Shown here piece after piece: positions 37,284-46,609 of a stretch of 64,000 nucleotides of DNA; position 1 is the first letter of the stretch; every line of letters starts with the position of its first letter. The position numbers were made by a program, and so were the translations under genes. The notes under the pieces were generated by a model, which had not been told where the DNA came from, did not search any database, and saw only the letters and a program-made list of their open reading frames with translations. This DNA comes from Thermosinus carboxydivorans Nor1 (lineage in GTDB: Bacteria > Bacillota > Negativicutes > Sporomusales > Thermosinaceae). The stretch covers positions 1-64,000 of the forward strand of contig NZ_AAWL01000001.1 in the NCBI RefSeq assembly GCF_000169155.1, read 5' to 3'.

Positions 37284-37299
37284 TGCAAACTCCATGCCA
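37284..37299 (-). promoter_or_regulatory. Sigma-54 promoter of yjiH-yjiG-M20 operon
   Basis: The minus strand reads TGGCATGGAGTTTGCA, matching TGGCAC-N5-TTGCA with one change. It is 35 bases upstream of the yjiH-type start and directly follows the terminator of a sigma-54 activator gene. Confidence 0.88.
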
Positions 37300-37303
37300 A
37301 AAG

Positions 37304-37331
37304 AAAAAAGCTGCAAGTTAGCAGCTTTTTC
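37304..37331 (-). terminator. Terminator of second sigma-54 activator
   Basis: Stem AAAAAGCTGC / GCAGCTTTTT with a T run on the minus strand, just ahead of the sigma-54 promoter. Confidence 0.82.
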
Positions 37332-37381
37332 GGTCAGCTATTTTTTAATTGGTCAAACAACAGGTTAAACAACAGGTGACT

Positions 37382-39454
37382 TCACCCTGTTTTGCAACCA
37401 ATTTCTGTCCAAAGGGCGGCCCACAGTTCTTCCCCAGCCGGGGTAATGCGGGTGGCCTGCCGGCCCCGGCCGCTGGTCAAAGATCCGGCGGCTTTGAGGT
37501 GCTCAAGCCGGCGCCGTATGGCCTGCTCACTGAGGAAAAAGCCCCGTTCGGCCATCCGTCTGGCCAGCTGGCCGCGGCCCAGCGCATAGCCGAGTGCTTT
37601 CGCTTCCCGCAAAATATCTAAAAGGGCAAAATACAGCGGTAGCTCCTGCCGGTCGAGGTTGACCGGCAGCCGGGACGGCCTTTCCCGAACGCCGCCGATG
37701 CGGTCCCGAACCGCCTGCCGGAAAGCAGCCGGCGAATCGGCGATTACCGCCGCATACTGGATTACGCTCTGTAGCTCCCGGACATTGCCGGGCCAATCGT
37801 AGGCAACAAGCGCGTCGGCCAGCTCATCATCCAAAATATCAGCGGATAAGCCGTTTTCCCGCAGAAACTGGCAGGTTAGATAGGGAATGTCCTGTTTGCG
37901 CTCCCGCAGCGGCGGCACCGGCAAAGGAGCGACAAACAGACGATAGTAGAGGTCCTGGCGGAACTTCTGCTGCCGCACCAATTCTTTGAGATCCCGGTTA
38001 GTCGCCGCGATTATCCGCACATCTACCGGAATGATGCGGGTGCAGCCCAGCCGCATTACTTCCTTTTCCTGAATGACCCGCAGCAGCCGAGCCTGAGCCT
38101 CAGGTGAAATATCGCCAATTTCATCGAGAAAAATGGTTCCGCCGTGGGCTTGCTCAATGAGGCCCGGCTTACCGCCCCTTTTCGCCCCGGTAAAAGCCCC
38201 TTCTTCATAGCCGAATAGTTCGCTTTCGATTAAAGAAGCCGGTAGAGCGGCGCAGTTGGCGGCAACGAACGGGCCGCCGGCCCGCCCTGACGCGTTGTGG
38301 ATGGAATGGGCGAACAACTCTTTGCCGGTGCCGTTCTCGCCGAGAATGAGCACGTTAAGGTCGCTGGCCGCCAGTTTCCGCGCCGTTTGAATGGTGGCGC
38401 GGATCGCCGGCGATATTCCCAAAATATCGTCAAACGTATAGCGGGCCAAATGACCCCGCGCTTTTAGCGCGCTGCGCACCTCGCTCTCCATACGCATAAC
38501 ATCGGTTACGTCGCGCAGGGCAACTACACAGCCATCAGTCATTCCGCCGCTGTCTTTAACCGGCGACACGGTTACATGGTAGGTCTTCCCGGCCATTTGC
38601 ACCAGGTTTTTGCCAGCAACCACTTCATACCGGCTGCTCAGACAACCACGCAACCCAGGAAAGACATCAAACAGCCATTTGCCGGTAGGCCCGTCTTCAC
38701 TGCTGACCGCCAGCCGCCGAGCCACGTCATTAAGCACTCGGATGTTGCCGTTATTGTCAATCGCAACCAGCGCGTCCTGGACGGTATTCAGCACTGTCCT
38801 GATCTGGTTGTGCAGCGCCTCGATATGTTTGACGGCCTGCTGGAGGCGCTCGGTCCGCCGCACTATTTCCCGGGAATAGCGCAGGGTAAGCAAACCCGAA
38901 TTGTCCAAGGGATAATTGATAATATGCGCAATCTCAACCAGACTGGCCAATTCCACTTCCCGCGAACCGATATCGATGACTTTTTTTATCCAGGGGGGAA
39001 GTCCATCCCGGTCGCCGGCCACAACTGCCGTGGTAATAGTTTTGCACAGTTCGTGGTCGTCATCGTATAGGGAATAGCACTCAATGTGCGACATGCCCAG
39101 TTCCCGGATGGACGCGGCCAGTTCCCGGCAGCCGGCGGGGTATTTATGGCAGACAAGAACTTTTGTCCCGTTAGGCAGCGCCAGCAGCGCGTCCAATGCG
39201 GCTACCCCGAGGGAGCGGCGGGCTACCAACGTGCGGGTAGCAGGATGAATATGGGGAGTGGCCAGAGGAAGCACGGCGCTACTGGAGATAACCGCCACAT
39301 CAGCTTTAATCGGAGCGGTAGGAAGCGCTTGCGGCCGTTCCAGGCAATGTGACTGGATTATAACTTTATCGCTTGCAAAGAAGCCGGCCAGTTGGCCGGC
39401 TATTGATTTGGCTGTCGTCTCTCCTAAAGCAAACACGGCGATACAGGCAGTCAT
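37382..39454 (-). CDS. Sigma-54-dependent activator with winged-helix C-terminus
   Basis: About 690 residues. An N-terminal sensor region of unknown family (about 1-190), a coiled segment, a PAS domain (about 215-330), the AAA+ core (about 345-585; Walker A GENGTGKE, GAFTGA loop, FLDEIGD), then a C-terminal domain (about 605-690) that looks like a winged helix (ALGRGQLARRMAERGFFLSE, EHLKAAGSL) instead of the usual Fis-type helix-turn-helix. It is the likely activator of the adjacent yjiH-yjiG-M20 promoter. The start is ATG 39454, 6 bases after GGGAGG; ATG 39457 is three bases earlier. Confidence 0.88.
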   Translation of the reverse strand: MTACIAVFALGETTAKSIAGQLAGFFASDKVIIQSHCLERPQALPTAPIKADVAVISSSAVLPLATPHIHPATRTLVARRSLGVAALDALLALPNGTKVLVCHKYPAGCRELAASIRELGMSHIECYSLYDDDHELCKTITTAVVAGDRDGLPPWIKKVIDIGSREVELASLVEIAHIINYPLDNSGLLTLRYSREIVRRTERLQQAVKHIEALHNQIRTVLNTVQDALVAIDNNGNIRVLNDVARRLAVSSEDGPTGKWLFDVFPGLRGCLSSRYEVVAGKNLVQMAGKTYHVTVSPVKDSGGMTDGCVVALRDVTDVMRMESEVRSALKARGHLARYTFDDILGISPAIRATIQTARKLAASDLNVLILGENGTGKELFAHSIHNASGRAGGPFVAANCAALPASLIESELFGYEEGAFTGAKRGGKPGLIEQAHGGTIFLDEIGDISPEAQARLLRVIQEKEVMRLGCTRIIPVDVRIIAATNRDLKELVRQQKFRQDLYYRLFVAPLPVPPLRERKQDIPYLTCQFLRENGLSADILDDELADALVAYDWPGNVRELQSVIQYAAVIADSPAAFRQAVRDRIGGVRERPSRLPVNLDRQELPLYFALLDILREAKALGYALGRGQLARRMAERGFFLSEQAIRRRLEHLKAAGSLTSGRGRQATRITPAGEELWAALWTEIGCKTG

Positions 39455-39487
39455 CATTATCCTCCCCGCGTAAAAGCAGCGTTGCCG

Positions 39488-40189
39488 CTAAGCCCGCGCC
39501 CTCCCCCTGTCCAGCCGCTCACGCCGCCGCTTAGCATAGATGGCAAGCAGATCGGGCGGCGGATCTGATTGCAAACAATAGTCCGGAGCCAATTCGGCAA
39601 GTCTTTCCACCGCCGCCTTCAAATCATAGTAGACCTCCCATTTGGCGCGGACCAAATCCTGGCCGGTCAGGCGGAGCAGATAAGCAGGATGGTAGGTTGC
39701 GATGGCCGGTATGCCGTACTTGGTCATGAACCACCGGCCGCGGTCTTTGGTAATGCGGGCATTGGGCTCATACAGGTATTTAAGGGCTACACTGCCCAGC
39801 GCGATGATAATTTTCGGCTTCACTAGGGTAATTTCGGCATCAAGCCACCGGCTGGCGCAAACTTGTCCCTCTTCGACGGTCGGCGTCCGGTTGCCGCGAG
39901 GCCGACATTTGACGACATTGGTAGTGTAAATGCGGTCGCGAGTAATGCCCACACTGGCAAGGGCCCGGTCTAGGAGTTGTCCGGAAGGACCGACGAGCGG
40001 CACGCCATACTCGTCCTCAACGCCGCCAGGGCCTTCTCCTACCAACATCAGGGGGCTGTCCGGTGTTCCATTGTACGAAGTCGGCCCCCGGTTGCCTTCC
40101 CGGCAAAGCGCGCACTGATTGCACGCCAAGAGCGCCGCTTCCAATTCGGCATGGTTTTGAAACATACTATCAGGCACGGGCATCACCAC
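39488..40189 (-). CDS. Uracil-DNA glycosylase, iron-sulfur family 4/5 type
   Basis: 233 residues. Four Cys for a 4Fe-4S cluster are visible: CNQCALC near residue 25, KCRP and VCASRW in the middle. The motifs GEGPGGVEDEYG, GPSGQLLD and the C-terminal TYHPAYLLR belong to the type 4 UDG superfamily. It removes uracil from DNA. GEGPGG differs from the GEAPG of classical family 4, so activity may be shifted. The start GTG 40189 overlaps the end of the upstream signalling gene and has GGAGG 6 bases away. A ~25-residue Arg-rich tail extends past the domain. Confidence 0.87.
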   Translation of the reverse strand: MVMPVPDSMFQNHAELEAALLACNQCALCREGNRGPTSYNGTPDSPLMLVGEGPGGVEDEYGVPLVGPSGQLLDRALASVGITRDRIYTTNVVKCRPRGNRTPTVEEGQVCASRWLDAEITLVKPKIIIALGSVALKYLYEPNARITKDRGRWFMTKYGIPAIATYHPAYLLRLTGQDLVRAKWEVYYDLKAAVERLAELAPDYCLQSDPPPDLLAIYAKRRRERLDRGRARA

Positions 40190-42260
40190 TTGCTTCCTCC
40201 TTATTACCGCCGTCCATCATGTCAACAAAAATATCCACCAGGCGGGGATCGAAGCGAATCCCTGCCAAATTCTTTATTTCTTCGACAGCGGCGTCATGGC
40301 TTAAAGCCTGGCCGCTCGGCGCGCCGCTTGTCATGTTGTCGTAGGCATCTAAAATGGCCAATAAGCGGCATGGCAACGGAATTTCCTCACCCTTGAACCC
40401 GAGCGGGTACCCGCCGCCGTTCCACCATTCATGGTGCTTTAAGATCCAATCGGCAATAGGCAGAAGGTCGGGTACGGCCAACGCAATGCGAAACCCGATT
40501 TCCACATGGCGGTGCATAATTTCCTCTTCGTCCGGCGTAAGATCGCCCTGTTTGGCCAGAACGTCCGGCGGCAGGCCAACTTTGCCGATATCGTGGAACA
40601 AGGCGAACAGCTTAAGGTCACGCGGATTAAAGTCGGTCAGACCGCAAGCAAGGGCAAATTCAACAATCCTATTCTTCAAACGCCGGGCGTGGCCGTTAGC
40701 GGATGCGTCCCGCGCCACCAGCGCCTTTTTCAAAAGCGGCAGGAACGAACGGCGCAGTTTGCGACTGCGCTCAAATTTTTCCCGATACATTGCATTATCA
40801 GCTTGTCCAAGGAGGGATAAAATGTCTTCTTTGTTCGCCAAACCCGTAGCCGTACCTAAGGAAATGCTCAGCGGGAGCGGCGCAGTCCGGTTGGACCGGT
40901 TGTATTCCGCTACCGCGGCGCGGATCGAGGTGCATATCGCCTCGGCTGCTTCCGGCCTGTCGTCATTGATTATAAGAACAAATTCGTCGCCGCCGACACG
41001 AGCAACCGCGGCATTTTCGGGACAGCACGCCCGGAGCAGGTCGGCAAACGCCTTAATCAGCTCGTCCCCGCAATTGTGGCCGAAAATATCGTTAACAAGT
41101 TTCAGCCCGTCCAAGTCGCAAAAAACGACGCTGATGGCCCGTCGGCCGGATTCCGGCAGCCCTCGCAGCCATTCTTCAATAAAGGCCCGGTTATATACCC
41201 CGGTGAGCGCGTCATGGATGCTGCAGTACCTTAGCTGGGCCTCAGCCTGCTCCAAGGACGCCAGCATGCCGTTAATGGCCCTAGCAAGATCGGCCAGCTC
41301 GTCTTTCCCCTTTATCGTCAATCGTCGCGACAGGCTGCTGGCCGCACCGATTTCGGCAACGCCACCGGCTAAAGCCGTCAGCCGGTCCAGCACCTGACGC
41401 TCCACCACCCAGAACGCCGTGGCCATCACCACAAAGCCGACAAGCATTAGCGCCAACAGATAATAGCCGATGGCAGGCATGACTCCCCAATAAAGTTTCC
41501 TGCTATCTTCCAGTTTGAGCAGCACCGCCGGCTTGCCGTGGATATCAGGCAGGATAAGATATCCGGCAATCGTATTATCGTTTAACAAAGTTATGAACGG
41601 TGAATTTCCTTGCTCTAGCGCCGTGCGGGCCTGGCGAAAATCTTCCGGCAGCGCCGGGTCGTTAGCCGGCCGCACCGTGAACGACAATTGAACAGTATCG
41701 GCCAGTCGCTTAATCCGGTCATCGTCCAGATAGCGGCCAAAGAGCAGCATCCCCCGCGCCGGCCCGTTGCCATTAGAGTCCAAAATCGGCTCGATCGCCA
41801 CCAGCAGCGGCCCCTCCGGCAACATGACAATGCCCTTAACCCGCTGGTTTTCCCGACCGAGCATGAGTAGCGACGCGGGCAGCGGCAGTTCCCGACGTCG
41901 CTCTAAGTCATACCCTTTGCCGAAAACCAGCTTGCCTTCATTATCAAAAAAGATAATAAAATTGATTTTGGGGCTTATAAAGTTGGTTTCCTCCAAATTA
42001 CTGGCAATATACTCGCGGTTGCCGTCCACCACAAACTGGTAGGTATCGTCCCACACCGCCCAGTCGAGAGCCTGATCATCCAGGACGGCGGTGTCATAGG
42101 CGATTACATTGGCCGCTCTGGCCAAGTCTTCTATTACTTCCACTTTCTCTAGTTCCGCGAGGCCGCGGAGCAGCACCATGTGGGTAACAGCATACATGAC
42201 TGCGGCCGCCCCTATCAATATCGCCAGAAACAAGGCAAGCAGCTTTTTACGTATAGTCAC
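40170..42260 (-). CDS. CHASE4-HAMP-GGDEF-HD-GYP signalling protein
   Basis: 696 residues. N-terminal helix (about 5-30), a periplasmic-type CHASE4 sensor (LDWAVWDDTYQFV), second helix (about 265-290), HAMP, a GGDEF domain with intact VGGDEF, and a C-terminal HD-GYP domain with HDIGKVG and HHEWWNGGGYP. It carries both a potential cyclic-di-GMP cyclase and phosphodiesterase. Start is GTG 42260 behind GGAGGATGCC. It overlaps the glycosylase gene by 20 bases, an odd functional pairing. Confidence 0.9.
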   Translation of the reverse strand: MTIRKKLLALFLAILIGAAAVMYAVTHMVLLRGLAELEKVEVIEDLARAANVIAYDTAVLDDQALDWAVWDDTYQFVVDGNREYIASNLEETNFISPKINFIIFFDNEGKLVFGKGYDLERRRELPLPASLLMLGRENQRVKGIVMLPEGPLLVAIEPILDSNGNGPARGMLLFGRYLDDDRIKRLADTVQLSFTVRPANDPALPEDFRQARTALEQGNSPFITLLNDNTIAGYLILPDIHGKPAVLLKLEDSRKLYWGVMPAIGYYLLALMLVGFVVMATAFWVVERQVLDRLTALAGGVAEIGAASSLSRRLTIKGKDELADLARAINGMLASLEQAEAQLRYCSIHDALTGVYNRAFIEEWLRGLPESGRRAISVVFCDLDGLKLVNDIFGHNCGDELIKAFADLLRACCPENAAVARVGGDEFVLIINDDRPEAAEAICTSIRAAVAEYNRSNRTAPLPLSISLGTATGLANKEDILSLLGQADNAMYREKFERSRKLRRSFLPLLKKALVARDASANGHARRLKNRIVEFALACGLTDFNPRDLKLFALFHDIGKVGLPPDVLAKQGDLTPDEEEIMHRHVEIGFRIALAVPDLLPIADWILKHHEWWNGGGYPLGFKGEEIPLPCRLLAILDAYDNMTSGAPSGQALSHDAAVEEIKNLAGIRFDPRLVDIFVDMMDGGNKEEASGDARA

Positions 42261-42402
42261 GGCATCCTCCGGGAATCTCTTTAAAGAATCATTTTCTGTA
42301 GAATCATTTTATTTCGCAAAAAAAAGGAAATATCCTGCTGTGACAATACATACTATACACACTATTATGAAGTATTATGAAGTATTAAGATATGAAGTAA
42401 GT

Positions 42403-42465
42403 GGTGGAATAACGTTGATTTCCACTATTGGTGGCGTCAATTTACTGGCATAATTATCTTTGCGC
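42403..42465. repeat. Dispersed repeat, copy C (fragment)
   Basis: About 60 bases, matching the last module of copies A and B: TGGTGGCGTCAATTTACTGG and a following ATCTTTGCG. It lies between the CHASE4 gene and a terminator, where no gene is present. Confidence 0.65.
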
Positions 42466-42469
42466 TTAG

Positions 42470-42507
42470 AAAATTAAAAGCCGGGCAGCCGCCCGGCTTT
42501 TAATTTT
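42470..42507 (-). terminator. Terminator overlapping the ArsB/NhaD stop codon
   Basis: A perfect 17-bp stem AAAATTAAAAGCCGGGC / GCCCGGCTTTTAATTTT with a 4-base loop; it includes the stop codon of the transporter gene. Confidence 0.88.
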
Positions 42508-43780
42508 AAAAAAAGCGCAACCATAAGTAAATATGACTGACAATAATGCTCATAATCATCATGGGAAAAGCAATCTTGGTAAAGCCTAGAAATCCGATGC
42601 TGAGGCCCCGTTTTTCCGCCATGCTCGCCACGACAATATTGGCCGAGGCGCCAATAAGGGTACCGTTGCCGCCGAGACAGGCGCCTAAGGACAGCGACCA
42701 CCACAGCGGATTTAGGTCGGCAATGCCGCCCAGCCGGCCCATGTCCTGGATAAGCGGGATCATGGTCGCGGTAAAAGGGATATTGTCGACAAAGGCGGAG
42801 GCAATGGCCGACAGCCAGAGGATAAGCGACCCGGCCAGCGGGATATTGCTGCCGGTAACCGATAGCGCCGCTTTGGCCACCATTTCAATAACGCCGGTGT
42901 GCTCAAGCGCGCCGACGATAACGAACAGACCAACGAAAAAGAAGATAACGCCCCATTCAACCGCCTCAAAGGCGTGGTCCGGTTCCATCCGCGTTAAAAG
43001 CAGCAGGAGGGCCGCACCGGCAATGGCCACCGTCGCCGACTCAAGGTGCAGCGCCTGGTGCAGCACAAAGCCGAGGATAGTCAGACCGATGACAAACAGG
43101 CACTTTTTTAAGAGCGCCGCATCTTTAATCTGCTCTCTTTCATCCATGGCCAGCACCGCCGCCTGCCACTGGGGATCGCAGCACAGGCTCTGTTTATACA
43201 GGATGCGGAACCAACCCATGGTCAGAATATGAATGATAATGATAGCTGGCGTAAGCGCGATGACAAAGTCCATGAACCCCAGACCGGTGGCGCTGCCGAT
43301 CATAATATTGGGCGGGTCGCCGATCAGCGTCGCCGTACCGCCAATATTGCTGGCCAGCACTTCCGCCATCAAAAACGGCAATGGGCTTATCCGCAGCCGT
43401 TCGGCAATCGAAAACGTAACCGGCACGATAAGCAGTACGGTTGTAACATTATCCAGCAGGGCGGACAAGCCCGCCGTAACCGTGGCCAGGGATACCATAA
43501 TCCAGGCCGGGTCGCCTTTCACCAGTTTGGCCGACCAAATTGCCAGGTATTCAAATACACCCGTATGGCGGGTAATGCCGACGATGACCATCATGCCAAT
43601 CAGCAGGCCGATGGTGTTGAAATCAACCACTTCGATTGCTGCTTCCTGCGCGAGGATGCCGGTCACAATGACAAGGACGGCGCCGATAAGCGCCACCACC
43701 GTCCGGTGAATTTTTTCCGCCACGATCAATGCGTAAGCGGCCAAAAAGATGGCCGTGGCGATGGATGCTTGCGTTGTCAT
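42506..43780 (-). CDS. ArsB/NhaD-family ion transporter
   Basis: 424 residues with 11-12 helices, of the ion transporter superfamily that includes NhaD, ArsB and the P protein. Two internal repeats are visible: LDNVTTVLLIVPVT with GGTATLIGDPPNIMIG, and VDNIPFTATMIPL with GGNGTLIGASANIVV. It exchanges or exports an ion across the membrane; sodium or an organic anion is possible. ATG 43780 follows AAGGAGGAGAAA. Monocistronic. Confidence 0.87.
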   Translation of the reverse strand: MTTQASIATAIFLAAYALIVAEKIHRTVVALIGAVLVIVTGILAQEAAIEVVDFNTIGLLIGMMVIVGITRHTGVFEYLAIWSAKLVKGDPAWIMVSLATVTAGLSALLDNVTTVLLIVPVTFSIAERLRISPLPFLMAEVLASNIGGTATLIGDPPNIMIGSATGLGFMDFVIALTPAIIIIHILTMGWFRILYKQSLCCDPQWQAAVLAMDEREQIKDAALLKKCLFVIGLTILGFVLHQALHLESATVAIAGAALLLLLTRMEPDHAFEAVEWGVIFFFVGLFVIVGALEHTGVIEMVAKAALSVTGSNIPLAGSLILWLSAIASAFVDNIPFTATMIPLIQDMGRLGGIADLNPLWWSLSLGACLGGNGTLIGASANIVVASMAEKRGLSIGFLGFTKIAFPMMIMSIIVSHIYLWLRFF

Positions 43781-44011
43781 TTTCTCCTCCTTATAGCAAG
43801 AATTTTATCTGCTATATTATTAAAAACGCCGCTCTTCGCTGCTTTTGCCTGCCTCCTTTCTCCCGCGGTTATGTAAAGTGAAAAATACAAATAGAGGAGC
43901 CTGTTTGCCAGACTCCTCCTAATTTTAAACAGCAATATTTATTTTTTGTGAATTAATTTTACCATTTGTTAATTACTATTGTCAATATTTTCCCACAAAA
44001 TTGGCAATACA
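43781..44011. other. Gap with a small hairpin leader
   Basis: No gene. An imperfect hairpin AGAGGAG / CTCCTCT lies at 43893-43919, in the 5' region of the ArsB/NhaD gene (minus strand) and after the stop of the next gene, so it may end that transcript. The rest is AT-rich. Confidence 0.4.
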
Positions 44012-44929
44012 TTATTTATTACTCCCATCGCCCGGCGACGCCGGCCGCGGCTTAACCCCCGACCAACGGAAGTTCATTACTTTGTTGAGCATGTCAAACC
44101 AAAACGGCGCTCCCAGCGAAACGGCAAAAGTCGTTAGCAAAAGTCCCAGCAGTTTTTGCAGCCACTGGCCAAAACCCTGGGGAAATTCACGCCACCCCAG
44201 CGGCAGTTGCGGATCGGTAACCTTGGCAGCGTAGGTACGGGCGACCTGCCGGCCAGCTACCGGGTCATCGGGCCGGACATTAGCCGCCTCCACCGCGGAC
44301 AGGACAATGGCGCCGCGCATGGCCGCATCGTGGTAGATGCGGCCGGCGATTTCCAGCGTATCAGCGTTAGTCGCCGCCGCAAGTCCCAGAGCGACGAGAA
44401 AAGCGACCAGTTGCATTTGCTTGCGGTACCAGGCTGACAGATGTTCCATTGTACTAATGAACCACTTTTCCAGCATATCTTGCAGTTTCGCCAAATTTCC
44501 CTCAGCCTGATTGGCAAAGGCAACCAACATATTTTTAAAATCACAGTCTACCGCCTTTGCCCCCTCCACCACGCTGGTGAAAACGTTACCCTCGCCCGTT
44601 TCCTGCACCGGACAGCGGGCTTTGACAATGTCCAGTAAGGCGACGGAAAAGCTTTGCGCCGGTATATAGGCCGGCTTATCGACCGCCATAACACTGAAGA
44701 GGCCCCGCATCGGCTCAGCAATAGACAGCGTGTTTATAAGCGGGTGACTATACAAATCGTCCACCAATTGATTGTTTTTCAGCATGCCGCGCAGCCCTGC
44801 TTCCATCATTCGCGGCCTTAACTTCAGAATGGCGGCGATGTATTCATTGATGACCGTGCAAGTCAGACTGAGGACCGCATACACGAAAGCAATGCCGATA
44901 AGTACTTCGAGGATCACGGAACCAAACAT
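44012..44929 (-). CDS. Conserved membrane protein of unknown function
   Basis: About 305 residues. An N-terminal helix (about 5-25), a soluble middle, a helix around 170-190 (LVAFLVALGLAAA) and a C-terminal helix containing VSLGAPFWFDMLNKVMN, a motif I associate with a widespread uncharacterised family. The start ATG at about 44929 follows GGGATAGGA. It is divergent from the small GlsB-type gene. No enzymatic motif is visible. Confidence 0.72.
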   Translation of the reverse strand: MFGSVILEVLIGIAFVYAVLSLTCTVINEYIAAILKLRPRMMEAGLRGMLKNNQLVDDLYSHPLINTLSIAEPMRGLFSVMAVDKPAYIPAQSFSVALLDIVKARCPVQETGEGNVFTSVVEGAKAVDCDFKNMLVAFANQAEGNLAKLQDMLEKWFISTMEHLSAWYRKQMQLVAFLVALGLAAATNADTLEIAGRIYHDAAMRGAIVLSAVEAANVRPDDPVAGRQVARTYAAKVTDPQLPLGWREFPQGFGQWLQKLLGLLLTTFAVSLGAPFWFDMLNKVMNFRWSGVKPRPASPGDGSNK

Positions 44930-45023
44930 TCCTATCCCCCCGGAAACAAAATAGATTAAAGAGCATAACTTTTGCCCTGTTAGGCATACTAAAAACAACG
45001 TTAACTCTTGCGGAGGCATCACT

Positions 45024-45272
45024 ATGCTTTGGTTTTTAGTTATCGGCCTTGTTGCCGGCTGGCTGGCCAGCCAAATCTCCCGCGGCAGCAGTTTCGGCCT
45101 GGTTGGCAACCTCGTCGTCGGCATTATCGGCGCCTATTTAGGCGGCCTTCTCTTTAGCCTGCTCGGCCTGGCCGCTTACGGCACCATCGGTTCCATCATC
45201 ATGAGTACCATCGGCGCTATTATCTTTCTCTGGGCGCTGCGGATGGTCACCGGCAGAACACCGGCGAAATAG
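45024..45272 (+). CDS. GlsB/YeaQ/YmgE-family small membrane protein
   Basis: 82 residues with three hydrophobic segments and the repeated Gly-rich pattern of the transglycosylase-associated (YeaQ/YmgE) family: GLVAGWLASQISRGSSFG, GNLVVGIIGAYLGG and STIGAIIFL. Members are stress-linked inner membrane proteins of unknown biochemical role. ATG 45024 follows GCGGAGGCATCACT. Confidence 0.88.
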   Translation: MLWFLVIGLVAGWLASQISRGSSFGLVGNLVVGIIGAYLGGLLFSLLGLAAYGTIGSIIMSTIGAIIFLWALRMVTGRTPAK

Positions 45273-45286
45273 CGGGATTTTAACGC

Positions 45287-45318
45287 AAAGCAGGGCGCTG
45301 GTGCCCTGCTTTTATTTT
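45287..45318 (+). terminator. Terminator of GlsB-type gene
   Basis: Stem AAAGCAGGGC / GCCCTGCTTT followed by a T-rich run. Confidence 0.85.
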
Positions 45319-45333
45319 ATGCGGCAACGCCAA

Positions 45334-45414
45334 AAGCGCCACCCCTTACGCTTTATTGGTGCAAAACTTGGCGCTGCTCTTTTTTTGAGGCGCTTTTCCA
45401 TGATACTTTACAAT
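45334..45414 (+). promoter_or_regulatory. Second hairpin and promoter of the BASS gene
   Basis: AGCGCCA and TGGCGCT pair across a 24-base loop and are followed by a T7 run (to about 45387). The promoter TTGAGG-N18-TACAAT (45385-45390/45409-45414) begins at the end of that run. The hairpin is a second terminator-like element directly after the first. Confidence 0.55.
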
Positions 45415-45485
45415 GTTAAAATGAATAAAGCAGAAAAAGTGCACTAAGTATTCTTTGCCCCCAATTCGCAAAGGAGGACCTGTTC

Positions 45486-46451
45486 ATGACCGCTGTCTTT
45501 TACCGCTGGAATGAATGGTTGGGCAAGCGGATGTTCCTACTCGTCCTGTCCGCCATGGCGCTGGGCTTTTACCTAAAAGCCCCCGATACACCCACGCTGC
45601 GGGCCGCGGTGATCGTATTTTTCGCCTATATGACCTTCATTACCGCCTTGTCTACCAGTTTCCACCAGTTTGTGAAAATACTGCGCCGGCCGGCGGCGCC
45701 GGTGTGGATACTTGTGCTGGTACACGGCGTCACCCCGTTAGTCGCCTGGCTGGCCGGACTAATCTTTTACCCCAATGACCTCTCCATCCGTATGGGTTAT
45801 CTGGTCGGCGCCTCCATCCCGATCGGCGTTACATCCCTGCTCTGGACAGCACTGGTCAAAGGAAATACGTCCGTTTCCCTGGTCGCCATCACGCTGGACA
45901 CGCTGATTGCCCCGGTGTTTCTGCCGCTGTTCTTCAGAGTGTTTATCGGGCAAACGGTGCAGATTGACTATCTAAAGATGGTACTGGAACTATTAGCCAT
46001 GATCACCCTACCAAGTCTGATCGGCATGGCGCTGCACGACTGGTCGGAAGGCCGGTTGGCCGGTTTTGCCAAAGGCATTGGCGGTATCACATCGAAACTG
46101 GCCTTTTTTGGCGTTATTTTTATCAACGCCTCACTGGTCTTATCCGAACTAACCTTCGACCTCTCGCTTGTCAAAGCGTTGCTCGTCACGCTGGGCGTGT
46201 CGACGTCCGGCTACTTTATCGGCTATTTGGGCTCCTTCGCTTTACGCGAACGCAGCCCGGAAATGATCATGACCATGATTTACAATGTAGGCATGCGCAA
46301 CATTGCGACAGGCCTGGTATTGGCCCTCGCCTATTTCCCGCCCACCGCCGCCATCCCGATTATTACATCTATGCTTTACCAGCAGCCGCTGGCGGCCATC
46401 ATTCCCCATATCTACAAACCGGCCGCTGCCGAAAAACGCCCCGGGCATTAA
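45486..46451 (+). CDS. BASS-family (bile acid:sodium symporter type) transporter
   Basis: 321 residues, about nine helices, of the BASS/SBF family. The signature GMRNIATGLVLALAYFPP is near the C-terminus and SIPIGVTSLLWTAL in the middle. Bacterial members import organic acids or pantoate-like compounds with sodium; the substrate here is unknown. ATG 45486 follows AAAGGAGGACCTGTTC. Confidence 0.85.
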   Translation: MTAVFYRWNEWLGKRMFLLVLSAMALGFYLKAPDTPTLRAAVIVFFAYMTFITALSTSFHQFVKILRRPAAPVWILVLVHGVTPLVAWLAGLIFYPNDLSIRMGYLVGASIPIGVTSLLWTALVKGNTSVSLVAITLDTLIAPVFLPLFFRVFIGQTVQIDYLKMVLELLAMITLPSLIGMALHDWSEGRLAGFAKGIGGITSKLAFFGVIFINASLVLSELTFDLSLVKALLVTLGVSTSGYFIGYLGSFALRERSPEMIMTMIYNVGMRNIATGLVLALAYFPPTAAIPIITSMLYQQPLAAIIPHIYKPAAAEKRPGH

Positions 46452-46571
46452 CCAGGCCGCGCTGCCGGCCGTCCTGCCGTAATGAGTGAGCCACCATTAA
46501 CAATATCGTCTCATGCCTATAATTGGCGCCACTTTTCACTTTCCGCTTACCGATTTTCAGGGTAAGACAAG

Positions 46572-46603
46572 AAAAAAGCCCCTGTCCTGGCGACAGGCGG
46601 CTT
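46572..46603 (-). terminator. Terminator of microprotein gene
   Basis: Stem AAGCCGCCTGTC / GACAGGGGCTT followed by six T on the minus strand, seven bases after the stop codon. Confidence 0.85.
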
Positions 46604-46609
46604 AGATAC

